DNA of 64,000 nucleotides from an uncultured Burkholderiales bacterium (GCA_903886485.1 CAISMH010000012.1:1-64000); one strand, 5' to 3'; shown: positions 23,374 to 33,790, counted from the stretch's first letter. Notes: a model not told the origin generated them from the sequence alone. Numbers and translations are program-made.

Positions 23374-26300
23374 GTGTCTCTGCACATCAGCATTTTCGAA
23401 GGCGGCAACGCCCTTAGCGATTTCCGTGTTCAACAGCTCTTGCCCCGTTTGGCGGCAATCTCCCCGCAAATCCAAGGTCTGAGTGCGCGTTTTGTGCATT
23501 TGGCAGCGACCGAGGCCACGCTGGATGCCACGCAGCAGCAAACACTGGCTGCTTTGCTGACTTACGGCGAGCCTGCTCACAAATTACCCGCAGGCACCTT
23601 GTTGGTGGTCACGCCACGTTTTGGCACGGTGTCGCCTTGGGCATCAAAGGCGACTGACATTGCACACAACTGCGGTTTGCAGCTCAAGCGGATTGAACGC
23701 ATCACCGAGTTCCATCTTCAGCTCAAAGATGGTTTGCTCAGCAAGGCCGCACTCACCCCTGAACAACTGGCCGCCGTGGCCGATGTGTTGCACGACCGCA
23801 TGACCGAGTCCGTCATGCGCACACGCGACGAGGCGCTGGGCTTGTTCACTGAGTTGCACCCCGCACCCATAGAGCGGGTGGACGTGCTCACAGGTGGCGA
23901 GGTCGCTTTGCAAGAGGCCAACAAGCGCTGGGGCTTGGCTTTGGCTGAGGACGAGATGGCGTACTTGGTGAACGCCTTTACCCAGCTCAAGCGCAACCCC
24001 ACCGATGTGGAGTTGATGATGTTTGCGCAAGCCAACAGCGAGCACTGCCGCCACAAAATTTTCAATGCCGAGTTCACCATTGACGGCGAAGCGCAATCGC
24101 ACAGCCTGTTTGGCATGATTCGCCACACCGAAAAAACCAGCCCGCAATACACGGTGGTGGCGTATTCGGACAACGCCTCCATCATGGAGGGCCACAAGGT
24201 CGAGCGCTTCATCGCCACCAACAATGGCAAAGACTTGCCTCAGTATGAAAAAGTGTCCGCCACCAACCATGTGTTGATGAAGGTCGAAACCCACAACCAC
24301 CCCACCGCCATTTCGCCATACCCCGGCGCGTCCACAGGCAACGGCGGCGAGATTCGCGACGAGGGTGCCACAGGCCGTGGCTCTAAGCCCAAGGCCGGTA
24401 TGTCGGGCTTTACGGTGTCTAAGCTTTGGGACAGCCAACTGGGCCGCCCCTCACACATGGCCAGTCCTTTGCAAATCATGACCGAAGGGCCATTGGGCGG
24501 TGCAGCGTTTAACAACGAGTTTGGCCGTCCCAACTTGACTGGCTACTTCCGCGAGTACGAGCAAGAGGTGGCAGGCGTGACACGCGGCTACCACAAGCCC
24601 ATCATGATTGCGGGTGGCTTGGGCGTGATTGACAGCGAGCAAACCAAGAAGATTGAGTTCCCCGCTGGCACCTTGCTGATTCAACTCGGTGGCCCTGGCA
24701 TGCGCATTGGCATGGGCGGTGGTGCGGCTAGCTCGATGGCCAGTGGCACGAACGCGGCTGAACTCGATTTTGACTCGGTGCAACGCGGCAACCCCGAAAT
24801 TGAGCGCCGTGCGCAAGAGGTCATCAACCATTGCTGGGCACAAGGCAAGGCCAACCCCATCCTCGCGATTCACGATGTGGGCGCGGGCGGCTTGTCCAAC
24901 GCCTTTCCAGAACTCACCAACGACGCAGGTCGTGGTGCGCGTTTTGATTTACGTGCTGTGCCCCTCGAAGAATCGGGCTTGGCTCCCAAAGAAATTTGGT
25001 CCAACGAAAGCCAAGAACGCTACGTGATGGCGATTGCGCCCGAATCGCTTGAGCAATTCAAAGCCTTCTGCGAGCGCGAGCGTTGCCCATTTGCGTTGGT
25101 GGGTGTGGCGACGCAAGAGCGCCACTTAACTGTTGCCAATGAAGATGCGGAGTTGCCACATCACACAGAGGCCAGTGCAACGGCCGCCGTCAATATGCCC
25201 ATGAACGTGCTACTGGGCAAACCACCCAAGATGCACCGCGACGTCAAGCGCGTCGAACGCACCAGCGCACCGATGGACTTGACCGGCGTGAGCTTGCAAG
25301 AGTCCGTCATCAGCGTGCTGAGCCACCCCACGGTGGCCAGCAAACGCTTCCTCATCACCATTGGCGACCGCGCCGTGGGTGGCCTGACGCACCGCGACCA
25401 AATGGTGGGCCCATGGCAAGTGCCGGTGGCCGACGTGGCAGTGACCTTGGCCGATTACCAAAGCTTTGCGGGTGAAGCCATGAGCATGGGCGAGCGCACG
25501 CCCCTTGCATCGCTCGACGCCACTGCCTCAGGCCGCATGGCTGTGGCAGAGGCCATCACCAATTTGTTGGCTGCACCGTTTGAGTTGCCCCGCGTCAAGC
25601 TGAGCGCCAATTGGATGGCTGCGTGTGGCGAAGCGGGCGAGGACGCTGCCTTGTACGACACGGTCAAAGCTGTCGGCTTGGAGCTGTGCCCAGCACTTGG
25701 CATCTCTATCCCTGTGGGCAAAGACAGTTTGTCCATGCGCACGCAATGGACTGACAACGGCGAGACGAAAAAAGTCACTTCGCCTGTGAGCTTGATCATC
25801 AGCGCGTTTGCCTCCATTGCCGATGTGCGCGGCACACTCACACCGCAACTCAACAGCACGGAAGACACCACCTTGGTGTTGGTGCAGTTGGGCGAGGGCC
25901 AACGCCGCATGGGTGGCAGCATCTTGGGTCAAGTGCTCAACCAAGCGGGCGACCAAGTGCCTGACCTCGATGATGCACAAGACTTGGTTAAGCTCGTCAA
26001 CGCCGTCAACACCTTGCGTGCCCAAGGAAAAATTTTGGCGTATCACGACCGCAGCGATGGTGGCTTGATGGCAGCCGTGTGCGAGATGGCCTTTGCGGGG
26101 CAAGTGGGCGTGGCGCTGAATGTGGACATGCTCATCACCGAAGGTGACGGCATCCACGACAGCCGTGCCGAATACGGCGACAGTAAAAACTGGGCTTCAC
26201 AGGTCAGCGCCCGTCGCGAAGAACTCACGCTGCAAGCCTTGTTCAACGAAGAGCTGGGTGTGGTGCTGCAAGTACGCACGTCTGAGCGCAACGAAGTGAT

Positions 26301-27393
26301 GCAAACCCTGCGTGAGCATGGCCTGTCCAAGCACAGCCACTTTGTCGGCAAGACACGCCCAGAGTCGTCCACCATTGCCAAAGGCAAGGGCGAGATCAGC
26401 GTGTGGCGCGACACCAAAGAAGTGTTCGTAGCCAAGCTCGCCGACCTGCACCAAGTTTGGGACAGCGTGAGCTGGAAAATTTGCCAGCAACGCGACAACC
26501 CTGCGTGCGCCGACGCCGAACATGCGGCGGCTGGCAACCCCACTGACCCCGGCATGCACGTGCATTTGCCAGCAGGCATCACCGACAACGTGGCAGCGCC
26601 GTTCGTCAACGTGGGCACCAAACCCAAGGTGGCTGTGCTGCGCGAGCAAGGCGTCAACTCTCACATCGAAATGGCTTATGCCTTTGCCGAAGCTGGCTTT
26701 GACGCCTACGACGTGCACATGACCGACTTGCAAACAGGCCGCGCCAAGCTGCAAGACTTCAAAGGCTTGGTGGCGTGCGGTGGCTTCAGCTATGGCGACA
26801 CCTTGGGCGCTGGCATTGGCTGGGCGCGCAGCATCACCTTCAACCCCGTGTTGTCTGAGCAAATGCAGCAGTTCTTTGCGCGCACCGACACCTTCGGCTT
26901 GGGTGTGTGCAATGGCTGCCAAATGTTTGCCGAGTTGGCCGACATCATTCCCGGTGCAGAGCACTGGCCACGCTTCACCACCAACCAAAGCGAGCGCTTT
27001 GAAGCGCGCTTGAGCATGGTGGAAGTGTTGGAATCACCTTCGCTGTTCTTCTCAGGCATGGCAGGCGCACGCTTGCCCATTGCCGTGGCGCATGGCGAAG
27101 GCTTTGCCAATTTCAGCCAACGTGGAGATGCCACCAAAGCATTGCCCGCCATGCGTTTTGTGGACAACCATGGCGCAGCGACCGAAGCCTATCCGTTCAA
27201 CCCCAACGGCAGCGCGGGTGGTTTGACATCCGTTACCACCGCCGACGGTCGCTTTACGGCCATGATGCCGCACCCAGAGCGCGTGTTCCGCAACGTGCAA
27301 ATGAGCTGGACCGACTTGGCCACCTCGGGCAGCTTGGAGGCGTTCAGCCCTTGGATGCGGATGTGGCGCAATGCGCGCAAGTGGGTGAGTTAA
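23374..27393 (+). CDS. purL: Phosphoribosylformylglycinamidine synthase (single-chain)
   Basis: Fourth step of de novo purine synthesis: FGAR + ATP + glutamine to FGAM. The 1339-residue single-chain form has the N-terminal domain, a linker, the FGAM synthase core (e.g. [47 protein letters not shown]) and a C-terminal class I glutamine amidotransferase with nucleophile Cys1179 in [10 protein letters not shown] use the GTG at 23374, which gives the usual [11 protein letters not shown]-terminus. A TAAAAT at 23296-23301 might be a -10 for a leader of about 65 bases. Confidence 0.97.
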   Translation: MSLHISIFEGGNALSDFRVQQLLPRLAAISPQIQGLSARFVHLAATEATLDATQQQTLAALLTYGEPAHKLPAGTLLVVTPRFGTVSPWASKATDIAHNCGLQLKRIERITEFHLQLKDGLLSKAALTPEQLAAVADVLHDRMTESVMRTRDEALGLFTELHPAPIERVDVLTGGEVALQEANKRWGLALAEDEMAYLVNAFTQLKRNPTDVELMMFAQANSEHCRHKIFNAEFTIDGEAQSHSLFGMIRHTEKTSPQYTVVAYSDNASIMEGHKVERFIATNNGKDLPQYEKVSATNHVLMKVETHNHPTAISPYPGASTGNGGEIRDEGATGRGSKPKAGMSGFTVSKLWDSQLGRPSHMASPLQIMTEGPLGGAAFNNEFGRPNLTGYFREYEQEVAGVTRGYHKPIMIAGGLGVIDSEQTKKIEFPAGTLLIQLGGPGMRIGMGGGAASSMASGTNAAELDFDSVQRGNPEIERRAQEVINHCWAQGKANPILAIHDVGAGGLSNAFPELTNDAGRGARFDLRAVPLEESGLAPKEIWSNESQERYVMAIAPESLEQFKAFCERERCPFALVGVATQERHLTVANEDAELPHHTEASATAAVNMPMNVLLGKPPKMHRDVKRVERTSAPMDLTGVSLQESVISVLSHPTVASKRFLITIGDRAVGGLTHRDQMVGPWQVPVADVAVTLADYQSFAGEAMSMGERTPLASLDATASGRMAVAEAITNLLAAPFELPRVKLSANWMAACGEAGEDAALYDTVKAVGLELCPALGISIPVGKDSLSMRTQWTDNGETKKVTSPVSLIISAFASIADVRGTLTPQLNSTEDTTLVLVQLGEGQRRMGGSILGQVLNQAGDQVPDLDDAQDLVKLVNAVNTLRAQGKILAYHDRSDGGLMAAVCEMAFAGQVGVALNVDMLITEGDGIHDSRAEYGDSKNWASQVSARREELTLQALFNEELGVVLQVRTSERNEVMQTLREHGLSKHSHFVGKTRPESSTIAKGKGEISVWRDTKEVFVAKLADLHQVWDSVSWKICQQRDNPACADAEHAAAGNPTDPGMHVHLPAGITDNVAAPFVNVGTKPKVAVLREQGVNSHIEMAYAFAEAGFDAYDVHMTDLQTGRAKLQDFKGLVACGGFSYGDTLGAGIGWARSITFNPVLSEQMQQFFARTDTFGLGVCNGCQMFAELADIIPGAEHWPRFTTNQSERFEARLSMVEVLESPSLFFSGMAGARLPIAVAHGEGFANFSQRGDATKALPAMRFVDNHGAATEAYPFNPNGSAGGLTSVTTADGRFTAMMPHPERVFRNVQMSWTDLATSGSLEAFSPWMRMWRNARKWVS

Positions 27394-27400
27394 AAAGGGG

Positions 27401-27442
27401 TTGATGAAGTGGCATTGGTTGGGTAATAATTTAGGTATTACC
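27401..27442 (+). promoter_or_regulatory. Probable promoter and operator of the copG-vapC module
   Basis: TTGATG (27401-27406), 17 bases, then TAATAA (27424-27429) make a plausible promoter. A perfect 7-bp inverted repeat, GGTAATA at 27422-27428 and TATTACC at 27436-27442, covers the -10 and start region and ends 16 bases before the antitoxin ATG. This is where a CopG-type autorepressor would bind. Confidence 0.6.
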
Positions 27443-27458
27443 TTCGATGGAGTCGGTC

Positions 27459-27704
27459 ATGACAACCACTGTCAAACTCACTTTGGATTTAGAAAACGCA
27501 CTTCGCCAGCGCTGTGCCAAGGAAGGCCGTAGCCTGAGCGAAGTAATGCGTGATGCGCTCACGGCTTATTTGGCCAAAGAGCCTGAGACGGTTTCAGCTT
27601 GGAAACTGGGCATGCAGCACTTTGGTCGCTACCAAGGGCCTGTCGACTTGGCGCAAAACCGCAAAGCCGAATTGGCTGACGCTTGGGGCACTAAGCGTCA
27701 CTGA
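27459..27704 (+). CDS. CopG-type ribbon-helix-helix antitoxin
   Basis: An 81-residue protein. TTVKLTLDLENALRQRCAKE and SLSEVMRDALTAYL form the beta-strand and two helices of a ribbon-helix-helix fold; the C-terminal part (ETVSAWKLGMQHFGRYQG) would bind the toxin. I prefer ATG 27459, which has GGAG seven bases ahead, over 27447, which abuts the operator. Its stop is one base before the ATG of the PIN-domain toxin. Confidence 0.85.
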   Translation: MTTTVKLTLDLENALRQRCAKEGRSLSEVMRDALTAYLAKEPETVSAWKLGMQHFGRYQGPVDLAQNRKAELADAWGTKRH

Positions 27705-27705
27705 C

Positions 27706-28191
27706 ATGGCGAGACATTCATTGCCTCTTGAAGAGGTCAGTCCATCGTATTTGCTTGCCAGTTCATCGCGCGAAGCGCTCATCGACAGCGGACCTTTGCT
27801 CGCGCTATTCAACGGCAATGACAACTGGCATGCGCGTGTGGTAGCTTGGCTTCAAGCCAACGAACAGGTTCGCTTGGTCACCACATGGCCGGTTTTGACG
27901 GAAGTGTGCGCGTTACTGGCGCGTCGCGTTCATAACCGAGCTGCGCTTGATTTCCTGTCGTGGGTCGAACAAGGGGCTGTGCTGGTGGACGCGCCGGACA
28001 ACTGGAGTCTCGCCAAAGTTCTCGAAATCAGCCTGCGATTTGCAGACTTGCCCTTGGATTTGGCAGACGCGACCATCGCGGAAACCGCAGCGCGTCGCGG
28101 CATCATGTGTGTGGTGTCACTCGACAAAGACTTTGACATTTACCGCGACACGCGCGGCAAACACTTGGTGAACCTGCTTCTAGGTGCTTGA
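27706..28191 (+). CDS. vapC: PIN-domain ribonuclease toxin (VapC type)
   Basis: A 161-residue PIN-domain protein with the acidic metal-binding residues Asp27 (ALIDSGPLLALF), Glu66 (VLTEVCALL), Asp121 (LADATIAETA) and Asp140 (SLDKDFD). VapC toxins cleave tRNA or rRNA; the target here is unknown. The 23 residues before the first strand are longer than usual, so the true start may be downstream. It follows the CopG antitoxin with one base between. Its 3' end overlaps the convergent rlhA coding end by 12 bp. Confidence 0.85.
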   Translation: MARHSLPLEEVSPSYLLASSSREALIDSGPLLALFNGNDNWHARVVAWLQANEQVRLVTTWPVLTEVCALLARRVHNRAALDFLSWVEQGAVLVDAPDNWSLAKVLEISLRFADLPLDLADATIAETAARRGIMCVVSLDKDFDIYRDTRGKHLVNLLLGA

Positions 28192-30201
28192 GGCATTGCC
28201 CAGAGCGGGCCGCGTTTTGTAAAACGTGATGGGCGACTCAGCCATCTCTTTGACACGCTGGTTGAGTACCGACTTTTTCATCTTGCCCACCACATGCATC
28301 TCACACGGCTTGCAGTCAAAGCGCAGGGTGAGTTTTTCGCTGCCATTGATGAGCATGAGTGGCTCGGCCTTGACCGTGCCTTGCACGCCCGTCACACCTT
28401 TGGCCTGCTTGGGGCACAGGCTCATGCTGAAGCGCACGCAGTGCTTGGTGATCATCAGGCTGGCTTCGCCCAATTCTTCGTGGCTTTCATAGGCTGCCTC
28501 AATCACCTTCACGCCATGCTTGGCATAGAAGTCATGGGCTTTTTGGTTGTAGACGTTGGCGAGGTATGTGAGTGAATCTTCGGGGTAGTTCACGGGTGGC
28601 TCTACGGCGGCGGCACGTTGTGGGCGTTGGTAGGCTTTGAGGCGTGCTAGCTCTAAGGCGGTCACGGCATCGCGACGCAAGGCATTGAGTGACGAGGCTG
28701 GCACAAACCAAGCTTGGCTGAGGTTGATTTGCAGGTTGAGCACTTCAAACACGGTTGCACCAAATTTACTCAGATGCTCGCGCAAGCTGGCGTCGTTTCG
28801 CACCGCGTCTTTGGCGAGTTCTTTCTGGCAAACCAGTGTCGCGCTGGCGGTGTGACCGTCTTCGTCGGTGAGATTGAGCGCAAAGCCTTGCGGTGTTTCG
28901 ACAAACGCGACCCAAGCGCCGATGCGACGCTCGCTGGATGTTTTCTCTAGGCCACGCACCCAGTCCATATCGCGGTTGCGATTGATGACCATGCCCGCAC
29001 GCAAATCACGAAAGCCTTCTATCGGGTCTTTGGGATACAAGCGCCACACGCCTTTTTTGGGGCTGGGTTCAGCGCGGTTGATGGCTACGCCTACCAGTTC
29101 TTTTTGCAGGTCGTAGTAGCACAGGCCGTCGCCGTTGTGCAGCACGGCGGTCTTGTCGTAGGGTTGCACTTCCAGCCAATTTGGTCCTGTGCCCATCACT
29201 TCGCCTAACACAATGCCTGGGTTCTTGGGGGAGTCAAAGGCACCAATGTCCTCTTTGCGGCCTTGTACAAAGTAGTCTGTGAATTCGCGGTTGAAGTTTT
29301 GTTCGGGGTTGGGTGTGAAGTACAGCGTGGTGTTGCCGCTCGATGCGCGGCTGAGCGGTGTGCGCTCGGGGTCAGTCGAGTATTGGCGTGCTTCAATCAA
29401 CTCGTCGATCAACACACGGTAGTGGCCCGTGATGTTTTTCACATAGGCCATGTCTTTGTAGCGGCCTTCAATTTTGAAACTGCGCACGCCCGCATCCACC
29501 AAGGCGGCCAAGTTGTCGCTTTGGTTGTTGTCTTTCATCGAGAGCACGTGTTTGTCGTGCGCAATGAAGCGGCCTTGGGCGTCGGTGACGTGATAGGGCA
29601 GGCGGCAGGCTTGGCTGCAATCGCCTCGGTTGGCGCTGCGGCCCGTGTGAGCGTGGCTGATGAAGCACTGGCCGCTGTAGGCCACGCACAAAGCGCCATG
29701 CACAAAAAACTCCAGCTTGCAACGCTCAGCATCGAGCACCTCGTGAATGGCTTTGATTTGCGGCAGTGTCAATTCACGCGCCAACACGATTTGGGAGAAG
29801 CCCACGTCTTGCATGAAGCGCGCTTTTTCGGGTGTGCGAATGTCGGTTTGGGTGCTGGCGTGAAGCTGAATGGGGGGCAAGTCGAGCTCAAGCAAACCCA
29901 TGTCTTGCACGATGAGCACATCGGCACCTGCGCGGTACACATCCCACGCCATTTGGCGGGCGGCTTCTAACTCGTCGTCACGCAAGATGGTGTTGAGGGT
30001 GATGAAAATTTTGCTGTTGAAGCGGTGCGCCTCTGTACACAAACGCTCGATGTCTTGCAAGGTGTTGGTGGCACTGGCTCGCGCGCCAAAGGCGGGGGCA
30101 CCGATGTACACCGCGTCTGCGCCGTGGTGAATGGCCGCAATGCCAATGTCGGCATCACGCGCGGGGGCGAGCAGTTCGAGTTGGTGGTTGAGCAAAGACA
30201 T
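28180..30201 (-). CDS. rlhA: 23S rRNA 5-hydroxycytidine C2501 synthase (U32 family)
   Basis: The 673-residue protein matches E. coli RlhA (YdcP), which hydroxylates C2501 of 23S rRNA with prephenate-linked chemistry, in both length and motifs. The N-terminal U32 barrel has ELLAPARDADIGIAAIHHGA, QLHASTQTDIRT, FFVHGALCVAYSGQC and SANRGDCSQACRLPY. The C-terminal extension, missing from shorter TrhP proteins, has cysteine-rich KHCVRFSMSLCPKQAKG and FDCKPCEMHV, fitting an iron-sulfur cluster. The ATG at 30201 is preceded by GATAAT at a seven-base distance. The stop lies inside the 3' end of vapC. Confidence 0.92.
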   Translation of the reverse strand: MSLLNHQLELLAPARDADIGIAAIHHGADAVYIGAPAFGARASATNTLQDIERLCTEAHRFNSKIFITLNTILRDDELEAARQMAWDVYRAGADVLIVQDMGLLELDLPPIQLHASTQTDIRTPEKARFMQDVGFSQIVLARELTLPQIKAIHEVLDAERCKLEFFVHGALCVAYSGQCFISHAHTGRSANRGDCSQACRLPYHVTDAQGRFIAHDKHVLSMKDNNQSDNLAALVDAGVRSFKIEGRYKDMAYVKNITGHYRVLIDELIEARQYSTDPERTPLSRASSGNTTLYFTPNPEQNFNREFTDYFVQGRKEDIGAFDSPKNPGIVLGEVMGTGPNWLEVQPYDKTAVLHNGDGLCYYDLQKELVGVAINRAEPSPKKGVWRLYPKDPIEGFRDLRAGMVINRNRDMDWVRGLEKTSSERRIGAWVAFVETPQGFALNLTDEDGHTASATLVCQKELAKDAVRNDASLREHLSKFGATVFEVLNLQINLSQAWFVPASSLNALRRDAVTALELARLKAYQRPQRAAAVEPPVNYPEDSLTYLANVYNQKAHDFYAKHGVKVIEAAYESHEELGEASLMITKHCVRFSMSLCPKQAKGVTGVQGTVKAEPLMLINGSEKLTLRFDCKPCEMHVVGKMKKSVLNQRVKEMAESPITFYKTRPALGNASST

Positions 30202-30208
30202 GGTTTGA

Positions 30209-30214
30209 ATTATC
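30209..30214 (-). promoter_or_regulatory. Possible -10 (GATAAT) of rlhA, leaderless arrangement
   Basis: Minus-strand GATAAT ends seven bases before the rlhA ATG. It lies directly after the T-run of the ppiC terminator, so any -35 would fall within that hairpin. The sequence from the hexamer to ATG is identical to the one at map. Confidence 0.4.
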
Positions 30215-30215
30215 T

Positions 30216-30244
30216 AGAAAAACAAAAGCGGCCCGAAGGCCGCT
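30216..30244 (-). terminator. Rho-independent terminator of the selO-msrB-yciB-bolA-ppiC operon
   Basis: On the minus strand AGCGGCC, a TTCG tetraloop, GGCCGCT (plus coordinates 30227-30244) form a perfect 7-bp stem, followed by TTTGTTTTT. It begins 22 bases after the ppiC stop. Confidence 0.9.
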
Positions 30245-30266
30245 GTGTGCATGGGGCAAAGGTGGA

Positions 30267-31049
30267 TTATTCGACCTTGGCTTTGGCGCGCAATTCTTGT
30301 TGGAAAGCAGCCATGCGTTGTTGTTGCAACTGTTGTGCAATTTGTGGCTTCACGTCTTCGAGCTTGGGCAGCTGGGCTTCACGCACATCGTCTAAACGGA
30401 TGATGTGGAAACCAAATTGGCTTTGCACGGGGGCAGAGACTTGGCCTTTGTTCAAAACCACCATGGCGTCAGAGAACTCTTTGACGTAGTTGCCGGGGGC
30501 CGCCCAATCGAGGTCGCCACCGTTGGCACCTGAGCCTGGATCTTTGGATTGCTTTTTGGCGATGTCTTCAAACTTGCCACCTTTTTTGAGGCTAGCAAGG
30601 ATGGCTTCGGCTTGGGCTTGTGTCTCCACCAAGATGTGGCGTGCGCGGTATTCTTTGCCGCCGTTGGCTGCCACGAACTTGTCGTATTCAGCTTGCACAT
30701 CGGCATCCGTCACAGCCGCTGTTTGTTGGAACTCAGCAAACAACTCACGAATGAGGATGGTTTGGCGGGCCAATTCGATTTGGGCTTTGTAATCTTCAGT
30801 GGCATCTAAGCCGCGCTTTTGGGCTTCTTGCATGAAGATTTCACGTGCGATGACTTCTTCTTTGATTTGGCCTTCAACTTCAGGGGTGATGGGGCGACCA
30901 GAGCGAGCCACTTGCTGCTTGAGGGCTTCTGCACGGCTGGTGGGTACCGCCTTGCCATTGACGATGGCGATGTTTTGTGCCACGGCACTGATGCTCAAAG
31001 TGGCGAACACAGCGGCGGCAACGGCAGTCCAAATCATTTGTTTTTTCAT
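30267..31049 (-). CDS. Periplasmic peptidyl-prolyl isomerase, parvulin (PpiC) type
   Basis: A 260-residue exported foldase. The signal peptide is residues 1-24 (MKKQMIWTAVAAAVFATLSI, cut after AVA). A SurA/PrsA-like N-terminal helical region with the VNGKAVPTSRAEAL element is followed by a parvulin rotamase domain at about 133-228: ARHILVETQAQAEAI, GGKFEDIAKKQSKDPGSG, GGDLDW and FGFHIIRLDD. It would assist outer-membrane or periplasmic protein folding. It is the last gene of an operon, 8 bp after bolA, with a strong terminator downstream. Confidence 0.9.
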   Translation of the reverse strand: MKKQMIWTAVAAAVFATLSISAVAQNIAIVNGKAVPTSRAEALKQQVARSGRPITPEVEGQIKEEVIAREIFMQEAQKRGLDATEDYKAQIELARQTILIRELFAEFQQTAAVTDADVQAEYDKFVAANGGKEYRARHILVETQAQAEAILASLKKGGKFEDIAKKQSKDPGSGANGGDLDWAAPGNYVKEFSDAMVVLNKGQVSAPVQSQFGFHIIRLDDVREAQLPKLEDVKPQIAQQLQQQRMAAFQQELRAKAKVE

Positions 31050-31057
31050 GTCAGATC

Positions 31058-31327
31058 TCAGGGGGTTTCAATGACTTCAATGGCCAAGGCATGCAAGCCT
31101 TGGTCTATATATTCCTGCAACGCATCATACACAAGGCGATGCCTCGCTACGCGGGTCTGGTTTGTAAAAATTGGGCTTTGAATGCGCACCCGAAAATGAG
31201 TGCCTAAGCCCGTGTCATTGGCCCCTACATGGCCTGCATGGGCAGCGCTTTCATCGACAACTTCGACGAAAACCGGGTGGAGGCGCTCTTGTAATCGCTG
31301 TGTCAGCGCTTGTGCAGTGATCGTCAC
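31058..31327 (-). CDS. bolA: BolA-family protein
   Basis: An 89-residue BolA-like protein: LTQRLQERLHPVFVEVVDES, then HAGHVGA, FRVRIQSPIFTNQTRVARHR and YDALQEYIDQGLHALAIEV. BolA proteins bind monothiol glutaredoxins and 2Fe-2S clusters and take part in stress response. Its GTG start (31327) overlaps the TGA of yciB (GTGA), so the upstream part of the long frame reaching 31645 is a shadow of yciB. It precedes ppiC by 8 bp. Confidence 0.9.
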   Translation of the reverse strand: MTITAQALTQRLQERLHPVFVEVVDESAAHAGHVGANDTGLGTHFRVRIQSPIFTNQTRVARHRLVYDALQEYIDQGLHALAIEVIETP

Positions 31328-31869
31328 AGGGAGTCCTCGGGCTGCTCTTGTATGAAGCGGCTCATGTAAAGGCCTTGGGCCACGACAAACACCAGCATCA
31401 GGCCTAAACCACCAAAGAGTTTGAAGCTCACCCACGTGTCTGTGTCGAAGTGGTTGGCCACCCAAATGTTGATGCACCCCATGACGGCAAAGAAGCAGGC
31501 CCAGCTGTGCAGCAATACAAGCCAAGCGTGGGGGGGCAACTCGACTTGTGCACCCATGAGTTGTTTCAGAAAGTTGCGTTTGAACACATAGTGACCCGCC
31601 CACAAGGCGCAGCCCATGAGCCAGTAAAGCACAGTGGGTTTCCATTTGATGAAGGTTTCATCTTGCGTGAGCAAGGTGGCACCACCAAACACCACAATCA
31701 CGCCCAGGCTGACCCATTGCATGGGCTCGACAAATCCCTTTTTGTAGCGCAGATAGCAAATTTGCGCCAAGGTCGCAGCAATCGCGACGGCCGTCGCAAC
31801 CATGATGCCCCAGACTTTGAAGGTGACGAAAAACAGGATGATTGGGAAGAAGTCGAGCAGGAGTTTCAT
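31324..31869 (-). CDS. yciB: Inner-membrane septation protein A
   Basis: A 181-residue polytopic inner-membrane protein with about five hydrophobic segments, starting MKLLLDFFPIILFFVTFKVW, with KWKPTVLYWLMG, HAWLVLLHSWACFF and WVSFKLFGGLGLMLVF as family-like stretches. YciB (IspZ, septation protein A) is involved in cell-envelope synthesis and division; the exact activity is unknown. It follows msrB by 7 bp and overlaps bolA by 4 bp. Confidence 0.92.
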   Translation of the reverse strand: MKLLLDFFPIILFFVTFKVWGIMVATAVAIAATLAQICYLRYKKGFVEPMQWVSLGVIVVFGGATLLTQDETFIKWKPTVLYWLMGCALWAGHYVFKRNFLKQLMGAQVELPPHAWLVLLHSWACFFAVMGCINIWVANHFDTDTWVSFKLFGGLGLMLVFVVAQGLYMSRFIQEQPEDSL

Positions 31870-31876
31870 GGCGGCT

Positions 31877-32284
31877 TTATTTGTTTGGTACGAAGTCTAA
31901 CGAAGCCGAATTCATGCAGTAACGCAAGCCTGTCGGAGCCGGTCCGTCGTTGAAGACATGGCCCAAGTGCGCACCACATTGGCTGCACACCGTTTCAACA
32001 CGCACCATGCCGTGGCTGGTGTCGCGATGCTCGGCAATCGCGTCTTCGCTGGCAGCGGTGTGAAAACTGGGCCAGCCACAGCCCGCGTCAAACTTGGTCT
32101 CGGCATCAAAGAGCTTGGCATCGCAGCAGATGCAGTGGTAGCTGCCGCGCTCCCAGTGGTCCTCGTATTTGCCTGTGAATGGGCGTTCGGTGGCCGCTTT
32201 GCGAGTGACTTCGTAAGCCACAGGTTCAGCGTTCTTGGCAGCGAGGTGTTCGCGCCATTCTTGTTCGGTTTTAGGCATGGTCAT
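31877..32284 (-). CDS. msrB: Peptide-methionine (R)-S-oxide reductase
   Basis: Reduces Met-R-sulfoxide in proteins. In 135 residues it has the two zinc CxxC pairs, Cys51/Cys54 and Cys100/Cys103, the CGWPSF motif (69-74) and the catalytic cysteine Cys123 in [11 protein letters not shown]. There is no MsrA fusion and no signal peptide, so it acts in the cytoplasm. Its ATG overlaps the selO stop by 4 bp (ATGA). This agrees with the redox role proposed for SelO. Confidence 0.95.
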   Translation of the reverse strand: MTMPKTEQEWREHLAAKNAEPVAYEVTRKAATERPFTGKYEDHWERGSYHCICCDAKLFDAETKFDAGCGWPSFHTAASEDAIAEHRDTSHGMVRVETVCSQCGAHLGHVFNDGPAPTGLRYCMNSASLDFVPNK

Positions 32285-33783
32285 GAGGAGCAGCTGATTT
32301 CAATGGAAGAGGCCCATTCTGGCGCAAGACCAGCCCAGGCTTCGTAGGTGGGGTGTTCGTCAAAGGGGGTGTGCAGCACATGCAGCAGGTCTTGCACCAT
32401 GGCGAAGTTGCCAGCTTTGGCTTGGCGGATGGCCAACTCGCCCAAGTGGTTGCGCAAGATGTACTTGGGGTTGGTGCGCAGCATGGTCTCGCCGATGGTT
32501 TGGCGCTTGTCTGCACCGAGGCGTTCAAGATAACGCGCGCACCACGCATCAAACACATCGCGGTGCATGAACAAATCACGCACGGGTGCAAAAGCGTGTT
32601 TGCTTTGCGCAGATTCACGCACCGCCACACTCAATCGACGCCAAAACACGGTGTAGTCCACACGGTCTTGCTGCAAGGCTTGAAGCAGGTCTTCCACCAA
32701 GGTTCGGTCGTTGGCGTGGGTGCCCGTCAGTCCCAATTTGTCGCGCATGCGTTGGTCCATCGCGGCGGGGAAAATTTCTTTGTAGCTTTCAAGAGCGGCC
32801 AAGGCAGGGGCTTGCTCGTCGATGAGCGGCATCAGGGCTTGGCCCAAGCAGAACAAATTCCAGTACGCGATTTGTGGCTGACGCGCATAAGCGTAGCGGC
32901 CTTGATGATCGGAGTGATTGCAAATGTGGTTGGCGTCGAAACCATCTAAATATTGAAATGGGCCGTAATCCAGTGTGAGGCCCAGCACGCTCATGTTGTC
33001 GGTGTTCATGACGCCGTGGCAAAAACCCACAGCCTGCCATTGCGCCATCAACTCAGCGGTTTTGTGTGTGACTTCCCGCAACAAAGCGGTGTAGCGGTGT
33101 GGGCCTTGCAGCGATTGCAAAGCTGGAAAGTGCGCCACCACCACATGGTCTGCCAAAGCACGCAAAGCGTCGAGCTGACCGTTGGATGCGAAGTGCTCAA
33201 AGTGACCAAAGCGCACAAAACTAGGCGCAACGCGGGTCACCACGGCTGCGGATTCCACTTCCTCGCGACGCACATGGGCCGGTGACCCGGTGACGCACAA
33301 AGCTCGCGTGGTGGGAATACCCAGCCCGTGCATGGCCTCACTCGCTAAAAATTCGCGAATGCTGGAGCGCAACACGGCACGCCCATCGCCTCGGCGAGAG
33401 TAGGGCGTTGGCCCTGCACCCTTGAGTTGCAACTCTTGCAAACCATCCGGCGTGTGGATGGCGCCCAAATTCAACGCCCGTCCATCGCCCAACTGCCCCG
33501 CCCATTGGCCAAACTGATGACCGCTGTAAACACTGGCGTAGCTCGACACGCCCGCCAGTGACAAATTGCCCGTGAAAAGATCGAGGGCTTCTGGTTGCAG
33601 CCACAGTGTCTGCGGCAAGGCCAGTGCGGCACGCAGTGTGTCGTTGCAGCCAACCCAATGTGGCGCAGGCAGGGGCGTGGCTTCGGTCGGTGTGGCGAAA
33701 TCGCTCCCCAACGATGCAAAACCTGCGTCTGAGTTGTGTAGCCATGGCAAGGCAACGGATGGCAGGGATTGGTGAATCGTCAT
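32281..33783 (-). CDS. selO: SelO-family protein adenylyltransferase (YdiU)
   Basis: SelO is a pseudokinase-fold enzyme that transfers AMP to Ser, Thr or Tyr of proteins and takes part in oxidative stress defence. The 500-residue protein has [40 protein letters not shown] with Lys121, [20 protein letters not shown], and [16 protein letters not shown] followed by YLDGFD. It ends in Cys-Ser-Ser (codon TGC), the position where animal SelO has selenocysteine. GACAAT stands seven bases before the ATG. It is translationally coupled to msrB. Confidence 0.95.
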   Translation of the reverse strand: MTIHQSLPSVALPWLHNSDAGFASLGSDFATPTEATPLPAPHWVGCNDTLRAALALPQTLWLQPEALDLFTGNLSLAGVSSYASVYSGHQFGQWAGQLGDGRALNLGAIHTPDGLQELQLKGAGPTPYSRRGDGRAVLRSSIREFLASEAMHGLGIPTTRALCVTGSPAHVRREEVESAAVVTRVAPSFVRFGHFEHFASNGQLDALRALADHVVVAHFPALQSLQGPHRYTALLREVTHKTAELMAQWQAVGFCHGVMNTDNMSVLGLTLDYGPFQYLDGFDANHICNHSDHQGRYAYARQPQIAYWNLFCLGQALMPLIDEQAPALAALESYKEIFPAAMDQRMRDKLGLTGTHANDRTLVEDLLQALQQDRVDYTVFWRRLSVAVRESAQSKHAFAPVRDLFMHRDVFDAWCARYLERLGADKRQTIGETMLRTNPKYILRNHLGELAIRQAKAGNFAMVQDLLHVLHTPFDEHPTYEAWAGLAPEWASSIEISCSS

Positions 33784-33790
33784 GCTTCGG

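Noticed and set aside
32281..32292. Selenocysteine in SelO
   Set aside because: The codon at the Sec position is TGC and TGA occurs only as the final stop, so this is a Cys form.
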